Assembly: GCA_965153455.1 (NCBI GenBank)
Contig: OZ234499.1
Coordinates: forward strand, 5,253,577-5,317,576
DNA length: 64,000 bases
Source of the DNA: Sphagnum compactum
Taxonomy: Eukaryota > Bryophyta > Sphagnopsida > Sphagnales
Direction: 5' to 3'
Shown here: positions 40,190-52,029 of the stretch, piece by piece
How positions within the stretch are numbered: the first letter of the stretch is position 1
How the letters are laid out: each line of letters starts with the position of its first letter
Position numbers and translations under genes: made by a program
Notes under the pieces: generated by a model
What the model saw: only the letters and a program-made list of their open reading frames with translations
Databases searched by the model: none
What the model was told of the DNA's origin: nothing

Positions 40190-41050
40190 AATAATTTATT
40201 TTTTATTAACATAATAAAAAAATATTTTATTTATTAACATACAACATTCCACTACGATTATTATCATTTCAATAAAATAAAGCTTCAAAGTTAGACTTCA
40301 AAATTCTTTAAAAGTTACACATTCTTTTTTGGAACTTTCATTGTGAACGAACTTTGAAAAGTTGCAATAGATGATGGTTTATATCCTAACTCATAATTAT
40401 GTTATGGAATTGGTGCACATATTAATGATTTAATTGTTCAAAAAAATATTATTTTGATTTATAGGTCCTTTAATAATCATTATAAATATAATAAATTAGT
40501 TGCAAACTACCAATTTTAATGAAATTTTGCCCATGAAATTTTACCCATATAAAATGACAACCATTAAAGAAAATCTTCCCCATCAAAGCTTTCCAAATTT
40601 CTTGAAGTCATGGAGATCAATCATGTGAATTTAATATTTTGTCCATTATTAAATTATGTCAGGATAATGATGATGATTATGAATTTTTGGGGTTGTAAAA
40701 ATGTTCTTCCATTAAAAATGTACTTGGGTCAAATATATTTTTAATCATTTGACAACAATAAATTGGATTTTCAAAATTAATAAAAAATGTTGTCACATAA
40801 GGGTTTTTTTGTAACCTTGATAAATTTATCGGTGTACGTTTACAATATAAAAACGCAATTATGAATCAATTAAATATTCATGATTTTTATAACATATTTT
40901 AGTTTTCAAACCCAAAACATTTCTATGTATTATGTACAATAATTCAAAATGAAAAAAAATCTTATTGATACAATAAATAATTCTAGTTTTGTTTTAAATC
41001 CTACACATTATAATCAACATTTAGTCAACAACTTAAAGCTTTTGACATGC
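40190..41050. repeat. Spacer repeat, unit 1 of copy 2
   Basis: Counterpart of 15,600-16,500. No coding potential. Confidence 0.7.
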
Positions 41051-41059
41051 ATAGAATTC

Positions 41060-41850
41060 CCCAAGAAATGTAGGTAATTTTTGCTAGCTTAAACCCCTCA
41101 ACAAATGAATATTTGGAATGCAATGAATCAACTAATATACCTAGGTAATTTTTGCAAATTCGAACACTCTAAAAATGAAAGTTTTGGAGTGCACTCAATT
41201 GGCCAATATTTGTACGTAATTCTTGCAACCTCAAACACCCTTGCAAATTAAGGTTTTAGAATGCACTCAATTGGCCATTAGATGTAGGTAATTCTTGCAA
41301 GCTTGAAAAATCGTTCAAATTAAAGTTTGGAGTGCAATCAATTAACCAATAGTTGTAGATAATTCTTGCAAGTTTGAACAATTATCTGAATTAAGGTTTT
41401 GTAGTGCATTCAATTGCCAAATAGATGTAGGTAATTCTTGCAAATTCGAACAATTGTTCAAATGAAAGTTTTGAAGTGCATTCAATTGCCCAATAGATGT
41501 AAGTAATATCGAAAATAAAATTTAAAAAAATTATTAATATAATAAGACATCATTTTATTTATTCACATACAACAATTCAAATTAAGGTTTGGAGTGCAAT
41601 GAATTAACCAATAGTTGTAAATAATTCTTGCAAGTTTGAACAATTATGCAAATGAAGGTTTTGGAATGCACTCAATTAACCAATAGATGTAAGTAATTTT
41701 TGCAAGTTCAAATAATCGTTCAAATGAAGGTTTTGGAATGCACTCAATTGCCCAATAGATGTAGGTAGTTCTTGCAACCTCAGACAATGGTTCAAATGAA
41801 AGTTTTAAAGTGCATTCAATTACCCAATAGATGTAAGTAATATCGAAAAT
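41060..41850 (-). repeat. Detached degenerate LRR units (copy 2)
   Basis: About nine decayed 72-bp units, interrupted near 41,510-41,575 by a short piece of the spacer repeat. This piece indicates an additional partial duplication that copy 1 does not show. Confidence 0.6.
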
Positions 41851-42690
41851 AAATTTTAAAAAAAATATTAATATAATAAGACATCATTTTATTTATTCAC
41901 ATACAACAATCCACTATAATTGTTATCATTTCAATAAAATAAAACCTCAAAGTTGGACTTCGAAATCCTTTTAAAGTTACACATTCCTTTTTAAAACTTT
42001 CATTTAGATGATGGTTTATATCCTAATTCATCATTATGTTATGGAATTGGTGCACATATTAATGATTTAATTGTTCAAACAAATATTATTTTGATTTATG
42101 GGGCCTTTAAGAATCATTATAATTATAATAAATTAGTTCCAAAATACCAACTTTAATGAAAATTTGTCCATGAAATTTTACCCATATAAAACAACAACCA
42201 TTAAAAAAAATCTTCCCCATCAAAGTTTTCCAAATTTCTCGAAGTCATGGAGATCAATCATATGAATTAAAAATTTCATTCATTATTAGATTATGTTATG
42301 ATAATATTGACGATTATGAATTTTTGAGGTTGTAAAAATGTTCTTCCATTAAAAATGTATTTGGGCAAATATAATTTTAATCATTTGATAACAATAAATT
42401 GGATTTTCAAAATTAATAAGAAATGTTGTCACACAAGGGTTTTTTAAAAACCTTTATAAATTTATTAATGTACAATTAAATTATAAAAACACAATTATGA
42501 ATCAATTAAAACTATTGATGATTTTATAGCATATTTTGGTTTGCAAACGCAAGTCATTTCTATGCAATCTCTACAATAATTCAAAATGAATGTAATTTTA
42601 CAATTATAGTGTTCTTTCAAATCCTACACCTTATAATCTACATTTAGTCAACAACTTAAGCTTTTGACATGCAATGAATTCCCCAAGAGA
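41850..42690. repeat. Spacer repeat, unit 2 of copy 2
   Basis: Counterpart of 17,115-18,000. Confidence 0.7.
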
Positions 42691-42699
42691 TGTAGGTAT

Positions 42700-44357
42700 T
42701 TTTTATCAACTTAAACATCTCGACAAATGAAGGTTTGGATTGCATTGAATCCCCCCCAAAATACATAGGTACTTTTTGGAAGTTCGAACACCCTAACCAA
42801 TGAAACTTTTGGAGTGCATTCAATTGCCTAATAGAAGTAGCTAATTCTTACAAGCTCAAACAATTGTTCAAATGAAGGTTTTGGAGTGCACTCAATAGCC
42901 CAATAGATGTACGTGATTTTTGCAAGCTTGAACAATGGTTCAAATGAAGGTTTGGAGTGCACTCCAATGGTCGATAGATGTAAGCAATTATTACAAGTTC
43001 AAATAATCATTCAAATGAAGGTTTTGGAGTGCGTTCAATTGGCCAATAGACGTAGATAATTCTTGTAAACTTGAACATTTCGATACATCAATCTCTTGAA
43101 GTGCAATCAATTGCCCAATAGATGTTGGTAATTCTTGCAATTTTGAACAACTTGACAAATCAATCTTTTGGAGTGCAGTCAATTGCCCAATAGATGTAGG
43201 TAATTTTTGCAATTTCGAACAACTTGACAAATCAATGCTTTGGAGTGTAGTCAATTGGCCAATAGATGTAGGTAATTTTAGCAATTTCGAACACCTTGAC
43301 AAATGAAGGTTTCGGAGTGCATTCAATTGGCTTATAGATGTAGGTAATTTTTGCAATTTCGAACAACTTGATAAATCAATCCTTTGGAGTGCATTCAATT
43401 GGCCAATAGATGTAGGTAATTCTTGTAAGTTCGAACAACCGTTCAAATGAAGGTTTTGGAGTGCACTCAATTGCCCAATAGATGTAGGTAATTTTTGCAA
43501 TTCGAACACCTTGACAAATGAAGGTTTCGGAGTGCATTCAATTGGCCAATAGATGTAGGTAATTTTTGCAATTTCGAACAACTTGATAAATCAATCCTTT
43601 GGAGTGCATTCAATTGGCCAATAGATGTAGGTAATTCTTGTAAGTTCGAACAACCGTTCAAATGAAGGTTTTGAAGTGTACTCAATTGCCCAATAGATGT
43701 AGGTAATTTTTGTAATTTCGAACAACTTGACAAATTAATCCTTTGGAGTGCAGTCAATTGGCCAATAGATGTAGGTAATTCTTGTAAGCTCGAACAATCG
43801 TTCAAATAAATATTTCGGAGTGTAGTCAATTGGCCAAAAGATGTAGGTAATTTTTGCAATCTCAAACATCTTGGCAAATAAAGGTTTTGGAGCGCATTCA
43901 ATTGGCCAATAGATGTAGGTAATTCTTGCAAGTTCGAACAATTGTTCAAATGAAGGTTTTGGAGTGCACTCAATTGCCCAATAGATGTAGGTAATTCTTG
44001 CAATCTTGAACAATCGTTCAATTGAAAGTTTTGGAGTGCACTCAATTGCCCAATAGATGTAGGTAATTCTTGCAAGTTAAAACACCAAATCAAATAAAGG
44101 TGTTTGAGTGCATTTAATTGGCCAATAGATGTAGGTAATTCTTGTAGGTTCGAACACCCCCCCAAATGAAGGTTTTGGAGTGCGCTCAATTGGCCAATAG
44201 ATGTAGGTAATTCTTGTAAACTTGAACATTCCGATACATTAAGTTCTTGAAGTGCAGTCAATTGCCCAATAGATGTAGGTAATTTTTGCAATTTCGAACA
44301 CCTTAACAAATGAAGGTTTCGGAGTGCATTCAATTGGCCAATAGATGTAGGTAATTC
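42700..44357 (-). repeat. LRR-coding tail downstream of the HNL stop
   Basis: About twenty more 72-bp LRR units. From 44,333 to about 43,500 they continue in the same frame as the HNL last exon (twelve units). One base is then missing near 43,500 ('gcaattcg' where neighbours have 'gcaatttcg') and the LRR frame continues displaced to 42,991. They are beyond the TAA at 44,358 and untranslated unless that stop is bypassed. Confidence 0.8.
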
Positions 44358-45950
44358 TTACAAACTTGAACACTTTGACAAATGAAGGTTTTGGAGTGCA
44401 TTCAATTGGCCAATAGATGTAGGTAATTCTTGCAAACTTAAACACTTTGACAAATGAAGGTTTCGAAGTGCATTCAATTGGCCAATAGATGTAGGTAATT
44501 CTTGCAAACTTGAACACATTGACAAATGAAGGTTTTGGAGTGCAGTCAATTGCCCAATAGATGTAGGTAATTTTTGCAATTTTGAACAACTTGATAAATC
44601 AATATTTTGGAGTGCAGTTAATTGCCCAATAGATGTAGGTAATTCTTGCAAGCTCGAACAATCGTTCAAATAAATATTTCGGAGTGTAGTCAATTGCCCA
44701 ATAGATGTAGGTAATTTTTGCAATCTTGAACATCTTGGCAAATTAAGGTTTTGGAGTGCATTCAACTGCCCAATAGATGTAGGTAATTCTTGCAAGTTTG
44801 AACAACCATTCAAATGAAGGTCTTGAAGTGCACTCAAATGCCCAATAGATGTAGGTAATTCTTGTAAGCTAGAACACCACCCCAAATAAAGGTTTTTGAA
44901 TGCATTCAATTGCCCAATAGATGTAGGTAATTGTTGCAATCTCGAACAATCGTTCAAATGAAGGATTTGGAGTGCACTCAATTGCCCAATAGATTTAGGC
45001 AATTCTTGCAAGCTAGAACATTGGAACAAATAAAGGTGTTTGAGTGCACTCAATTGGCCAATAGATGTAGGTAATTCTTGTAAGTTCGAACACACCCCCA
45101 AATGAAGGTTTTGGAGTGCACTCAATTGGCCAATAGATGTAGGTAATTCTTGTAAACTTGAACATTCCGATACATTAAGTTTTTTAAGTGTAGTTAATTG
45201 CCCAATAGATGTAGGTAATTTTTGCAATTTCGAACACCTTGACAAATGAAGGTTTCGGAGTGCATTCAGTTGGCCAATAGATGTAGGTAATTCTTGCAAA
45301 CTTGAACACTTTGACAAATGAAGGTTTTGGAGTGCATTCAATTGGCCAATAGATGTAGGTAATTCTTGCAAACTTGAACACTTTGACAAATGAAGGTTTT
45401 GGAGTGCATTCAATTGGCCAATAGATGTAGGTAATTCTTGTAAGTTTGAACACCCCCCCAAATTAAGGATTTGGATTACGCTCAATTGGCCAATAGATGT
45501 AGGTAATTCTTGTAAACTTGAAAATTTCGATACATTAAGTTCTTGAAGTGCAGTCAATTGCCCAATAGATGTAGGTAATTTTTGCAATTTCGAACACCTT
45601 GACAAATCAATCTTTTGGAGTGCAGTCAATTGCCCAATAGATGTAGGTAATTTTTGCAATTTCGAACACCTTGACAAATCAATCTTTTGGAGTGCAGTCA
45701 ATTGCCCAATAGATGTAGGTAATTCTTGTAAATTAAAACACTCCGATAGATTAAGTTCTTGAAGTGCATTCAACTGGCCAATAGATGTAGGTAATTCTTG
45801 TAAACTAAAACACGCCGATAGATTAAGTTCTTGAAGTGCATTTAATTCGCCAATAAATGTAGGTAGTTCTTGCAACCTTGAACACCCCGATAGATTAAGT
45901 TCTAAGAGTGTATTCAATTTGCCAATAGATGTAGATAATTCTTTCATACC
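44358..45950 (-). repeat. In-frame 72-bp LRR array of HNL copy 2
   Basis: Twenty-two consecutive 72-bp units, consensus ELPTSIGQLNALQNLHLSKCSSLQ read in pieces of 24 residues. Variation is concentrated at the xLxLxxC positions (NLHLSKC, KIDLSRC, ELNVSEC, HLYLFQC), the face that usually contacts ligand, while ELPTSIGQL is nearly invariant. Adjacent identical units show recent unequal exchange. Confidence 0.88.
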
Positions 45951-48900
45951 AACACATTTTGACATATTAATGCCATGGTTTAAAATGTCAAAAAAAATTT
46001 GTAGACAATTACATTTCGTTAAATGGAGTACTTGTAAGTGACAACAATTAAACAAATTATTTGGCAACTTTTGGATCATGCATTCTTGGAGACACAACCA
46101 TCGAAGGTTCTTCAAATCTTGTCCTTGGATGAAATTTTCCACCATATTTGATGAGGCTTTTGTTAGGTCAAGTAACCTAAGGTTGTGAAACTCCTTTAAG
46201 CCACTTTGGAAAAATGAAGGCAAAACTTCACATTCTTTAAAAGAAATGCCTTCTAAAATTGTCACCACCTATCACATCAAACAAATTACAAACAATTGTC
46301 AACATCAATAAAAAATAATTTTTCATTCTAATGCCATGTTTTTAATGAAAAAAACATTACATCTCCTTAAATAAAGCTAAAACTTATGGTTTCATTCGGA
46401 ATTTTGACAAAAAAATACACCATAAGATTGAATTAGCATGTGTTGTTCAAACCTGATTTTTTTGCAAGGATATATTTGGTTTCCATATAAATCGATTCAT
46501 TGTAACTTTCGTTGCAATATTTCGACCCATGTCTCGTAATTGTTCATGCATGTATAAGCTGCCATCTTCTGCCCATTTGATTAAAGATCTATCTTTCAAG
46601 TTTTGTAATCCAAGCATAGGGCTCGATGAACCATCTGCATTCCAATACACTCGACAAAACGTATTTTTTTTGAAACCGGTGAAAAAACAAGCAATATCCA
46701 AAAACATCTCTTGATGTTCCTCATTCAACTGGTCATAAGAAATTCTCAAAGTTTTCCAAAGCAACTCATTGTCAGAACCCCCTGTTAGATTTCGCCCAGC
46801 TTTCAATTCACGCAATGCATCTTTCCATATTTCCAAATCACGAATATCACACAAATAACAACCCAATATTTCAAGGCTTAAAGGGAGGCCCCCGCAAGCT
46901 TTTATAATCTCCATAGAAATATTTTTGAAATCATTTGTCACATGATTTGCATGTTTGAACGCATGGAACATGAAAAGTTCCCTTGCTTGTTCTTCTTCCA
47001 AAAATGCCATGTTTACTTTTGCGGATTCCTTTACATGATTTTTCAATTCTTGCCAATTTCGACAATTTACAAGTACTTTGCTCTTGCAATCTACATTAGT
47101 GGCATGCTTGTGAATAGGAAGTTGCAAGGCTCCAAGGTTGTTCCTCGTATCAACATCATCCACAACCACCAAAACTTTCTTTGTTTTCATGCATTGCTTG
47201 ATTTTATCAAGGTATTTGTCAACATCTTCATGTTCGTGTAAGTTTTTATCACATAAATCTTGTAGAAGTTGTTTTTGGACATCTTTGATGTGTTTTGATT
47301 TCACATCCTCTAAAAATCTAGATTTTTCATATTGGTTGTGGAACAAATGATACATTTTTTTACTCAAAGTGGTTTTCCCAATCCCACCCATTCCAACCAA
47401 TGCAACAATAGATTCCTTTTGTAACAAATTGTTTATGGCCTTTGCTTTATCTTCCAACGCCACCTCATAACATGGCAAAGGTGGCATAGGTGGTGTATTT
47501 TTTTCCTGTCAAAGTTCACCAAAAAAATAAATTTTATTTCAAATAGTGGATAATACACAAAAATTATGGCACGCAATTTAAGTGAAATGATGTAATGTTT
47601 GTAATCAAATTAAATGAACATACATAATTCCAAAAACTAAAACCAATGTTATTTACCTTCATAAAAATTTTCAAACATTCCAATAATTTGGAATAACTTA
47701 AATGTTCCTTTGATGGTGGCTTGCAAATTGTCAAGTGATTAGCATCTTCCACTTTGTAATTGTTATTGTTGGACAATCGAATAGCTGAAGCTGTTGGCAC
47801 TAAAATTCCCTATACATGTGCAAAAGTTATTTTAATTGGAACTCCTTGATATGATTGGATTTATCCCAATATACAAGTTCTCAAATGTAATGTAGTAACT
47901 AAATGATGATTGGAATAGTAATTTATATTTTATGTTCAAACTATGTACAAAGGTGTTTTTTTCAATTGATAATCTATTCACAATGAATTTGTAATTTCTA
48001 CTATGAATACATGCTACAATGGATTTGTGAATGAAGAAGGGAAAACTTGAGACCAATTTCATAGCTGACGTTAATAGTTTCAAAAGTTAAACCAACATAA
48101 GTTTCTATAACATTAAAAATGTTCAACTATGGAACTTAGTTGGATAGCGGATATGTTTAAAAGAAGATCTTACCCATTTGTTGTCAATAGGTAATCCTTC
48201 AACAAATGCATAAATGTTGATGTCTTCACAAATAGATTTGTTAAAATCTATCGAAAGTTGCTCCATTTTTAGGTCGAAAGATTCCATATTTCTCAAAAGA
48301 CCTAATTGGGTTGGATCCTTGGCGATTTGTTGACATTGCCAATTGAAATACTTTGATAGATCTTGGGTACCACCGGCATGTGGTACACTATAAAACACCA
48401 CACCTTTAAGATTTTTCAAAAAAATTTCACAACAATTTTGTACTTTAACATCCAAATTATTTGTTTGCTTTTGATACACATGTTTGTGCATTTCCACCAC
48501 CAAGCTTTTGAGGACAAGACCTCCGAAACTATAAGCAACCATTGCCACTGGTCCACCCCAAAAAGTTTCATACCTACAAAATATTTCAAAATGTATCAAC
48601 AACATTTTTAATGGTAATGTACATGTACAAATAATCACAACATCATATATTGTATTTGGTGCAATTTGTCAATTAACACAACAACCTAAACCATAAGTCC
48701 ATAACATATTTGTTTGCAAGTTTCTTTTCATTTTCTTTTAAAAGTTTACGTATAAAATGTTCAAATCACATGTGGGTAAATAAGTTATTATGCACAAGCA
48801 TGTAGGCATTTACTTCCAAGTGTTAATGTATAGACAAGTTTTTTTTTTGGGGTTACATCAACAATTTATTCAAATAGTAGAATGTAAGAAATTGGAATTA

Positions 48901-50635
48901 AAATATATTTGTTTTGAGATTAAATATAAGTACAAAGTGGATTCAAAATCAATAAATTATATAGGTGGTTGAATTTAGTTCGAGTGCCAAAGATGAAACC
49001 TCAAAAAATTCTCATCACAAAATGTCAATACAACCAAATTGGATTCCAACATCTTGATAATGTGAGCATAACACTTTGTTAATAATTCATTTCATGTTCT
49101 CTTCAATGGATTTGAAAGTTCCAAAATGTTCAAGATTTAGTGCGTACTAGAATAATGTTCCACATTAACAATTTATTCAAAGATGTCAAAATGCACTCAA
49201 TTATCTTTAATTGAAACACACAATGAAAAATAAAATGCCCATAAATAAGGAAATTTTCACACCTTGAATCTGTAACCAAGCTTTGAATGAGGTTTCGGCC
49301 AATTTCAGTCACATCGTTGTGGACACTTGCCACAACATTAGAATCATATGATAGTGACAAAATTTTGACATTCTCATTCAAGTCCTTTGGGATCCACATT
49401 TGTGGCCAGCATATGCATTCTTCTTTACCATCAATGGGGCGTGTTGTCCATGTTTGCTTCCAATCGTCATCACTCCCATAAGCAATCCCATGGAAAAAAA
49501 TTATGGTCAAATTCGGGTTCTTTGAAGTGCAATTAGGATTTAAATCATGCACTGGATATTTCTGCAAAAGAAAAGAAAAAGTAATGTCAACAAGATTCAT
49601 CAAATAAGTCTTGAAAATGATTTGATTATACATAAAATCAAAGAAATGCAAGCTTCCTAAGTGTACAATCATAATATTTGACAAAATACATATAGTTAAT
49701 TGAAAATGTAAAATAGAACAAGACAATAATCTATGAATGAAACAATACCATATTTATCTTGCAACATCATTTAAATTTAAAAATTGATTCCATTTCTATA
49801 TTTGCAATTTTTTGAGGCTTGTTAATTTTCTTTCAAAAAGTCAAGTAAGTCACAAAAGAAGATCATTTACATGCAAAGTAAGTTTCAAAATGGAATTCAA
49901 AAATTGACTATATCACATAATGGTATGATGGAATATTAGCCAACAAATTTAAGGACTAATGCTAAAAATTGAAATCTTCAAATTTTGGATTCTTGAATTA
50001 AAACCACTTAATTAATCTAATTCATTTCATTTCACTACTTTTTTCACAAATTTTGGCCACCAAGGGTTGCAATTCCTAAGGAATTGGGACACAATCACAA
50101 GAATAATGTCCAAGAGAATTCTTTAATAATTATGTTGTTGGATTTACACCACTTTGGAGTTACTCACAATCTACATTGAAAGTTGCAATCCTTACAAATT
50201 CTATATATGAACATAGTCAATGTCGATTGACAAATTTTCCTCTCACCAATTTTACTTGTTAGAGCAAAATGAATCCCAAATGTAAGAGTTTGTTTTGATA
50301 TCACTTCATTTCATATCGGTTGGTTTAAATGAGGCAACGAAAAAGCAAGCAAAATTATTGGTATTCAACAAGGAAGCTCATAAACTAATATCAAATTTCA
50401 ACATGTAGCTTCAAAAAACCCAAGAAAAAGAGTTGTGCAAAACAAGTTGAATCATAAAATCAAGAGGACGCACCACATGGGTGCCTTGTCTAGAGCTTGA
50501 AGGAGCATTTTCACCCAGGACTGGAGGTGTGTTGATCACACCATGGATCCGCATAACATCTCCTTTTCTTTTTTTTGGTGGCCCTTGTGAAACATCAACA
50601 TCTTTTCTCTTACGGCGAGAGAATGAATTTTCCAT
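44358..50635 (-). CDS. HNL copy 2: alpha/beta-hydrolase-NB-ARC-LRR immune receptor, intact
   Basis: Six exons: 50,635-50,474, 49,561-49,263, 48,573-48,174, 47,809-47,657, 47,505-46,453 and 46,268-44,358. Lengths and phases close to 1,325 residues with no lesion. Residues 1-54 are a basic tail with two clusters (RRKRK, PPKKRKG) like a bipartite nuclear signal. Residues 55-338 are a SERAC1/DUF676-like hydrolase: FFHGI near 78, nucleophile motif AYSFGG (Ser about 169), VPHAGG near 219, and NHLTICKP (His about 312). NB-ARC follows: P-loop GMGGIGKTT from 376, VVVDDVD, CGGLPLS, FLDIACFF and MHEQLRDMG, with the final Asp of kinase-2 as in TIR-type NLRs. The last exon adds 22 LRRs of 24 residues. Family knowledge: NB-ARC-LRR proteins are intracellular immune switches. 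The role of the hydrolase is inferred. The exon 1 splice donor is the least certain point. Confidence 0.85.
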
Positions 50636-50639
50636 ACCT

Positions 50640-51629
50640 CCCACTATTCAAATTCCATTCATTAACTCCTCTGGTACATGTTTTCTCTTCCCTTTTTGCT
50701 CTCCTAAAACCTGCTAGAAGTCCTTTACCCTCTCAAAAGCATACATGTTATGAAGTGTCTCCAATCATGTTAACACAGATTCACAGAACCTGATCTTTCC
50801 TATAGCTCTCTGGACATATTGATGCCTTTCCTCTTCACGATCTCCCTGAAATTTCCACTCTTCTCTTACTCCTTTCCTCCCCTTTCTTCATAAAATCTTC
50901 TTTCACATAACTTTTTTATTTGTTTTTCTCCTGCCTTAGAACTTCCTAGAAGGATTGTGCCACCACTGACAGCAGGTACACGTTTACTGATTCCATGCCC
51001 ACTCAACCATTCATTCATCTCTGTCTTGGACACAAGCAGTTGATTTCCATCTCATAATTGAGGATAGAGTTGGCAATGTAGGGTTTGATTGGTAGACATG
51101 TTTTATTGGTTCACTCCAGGTTCCATCGTTGCCACGATTCTTGTTTTACATCCACAAGTTTCCTGTTTGTTGATTTCACCCAGTGTCCATATTTAGCCCA
51201 TCATGTTGCACAAGTCATCTTTTACTTGGTGACATGGGTGATGATGATTACAGTAGCTTGAGGGTTTGAGGGAAAAAAGTCTATTGTAGAGAGGTGGATA
51301 TGTTATACATAGGTGGGCGGCCGTGGTAAACCCAGCACCTACACTGGTACCATGTGTAAGGTACCTAAGGGTCTTTTGTTGCAATGACGAGGAAAACTAG
51401 GACACGGAAAATTGAGTTGCTGTAAAAAATGTTGGATCCAATGATTGAGACAAAGCGTGGAAATTTTGGAAGATACTATCCTTGGTCCCACGCCCTTGTA
51501 CTACATGTGTGGGTTGGGCATGGGACCATGGGTTTGAAACGTGTGAATCTACCTCGTATATTATTACGAGGGTAGATGCTACCAGATTTAGAAGCCTGTT
51601 CCTTATATTTCAACTTTGGTTGTAGGCGA
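50640..51629. other. Upstream flank of HNL copy 2
   Basis: Collinear with copy 1 (25.17-26.2 kb), no gene recognised. The promoter of the HNL gene should lie here on the - strand, but no TATA box could be assigned. Confidence 0.4.
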
Positions 51630-51865
51630 ATCTTGAAGGTTGCGCCCCGCACCAATTTGGAGGTAAATGTACCGATGACGTCTGGGTAGAGTCCTGAGAA
51701 AGACCTATGACTCACTAGGGATGTAGACCATTGTTGGGCGGGTATTATAAACCGCACAAACCCCTGCTGGGTATCATGGCGGTTTTTAAGGTTCATAATC
51801 ACAATTCTCAGAAATATCAAATACCCATATTTTTAAATGTATAACCCATGGTCCACCAAAAAAAT
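51630..51865. other. Segment present only in duplication copy 2
   Basis: Copy 1 passes directly from 'ttgtaggtgaat' to 'ttgaattagtcaa', while copy 2 has about 235 bp in between. It could be an insertion in copy 2 or a deletion in copy 1. No terminal repeats are evident. Confidence 0.55.
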
Positions 51866-52029
51866 TTGAATTAGTCAAGTAACCACCGGTTCTTCTTCGA
51901 AACGTGGCAGTTCTTTCAAGGTTTTGATATATCCAGGACCGGCGGTTCTCCGGATCGGAAACGTTTGAAAAACCAGGCAGTTATTTGTAAAAATCAAATT
52001 TGCCCCGGACACTGATATCGGTAGACACG

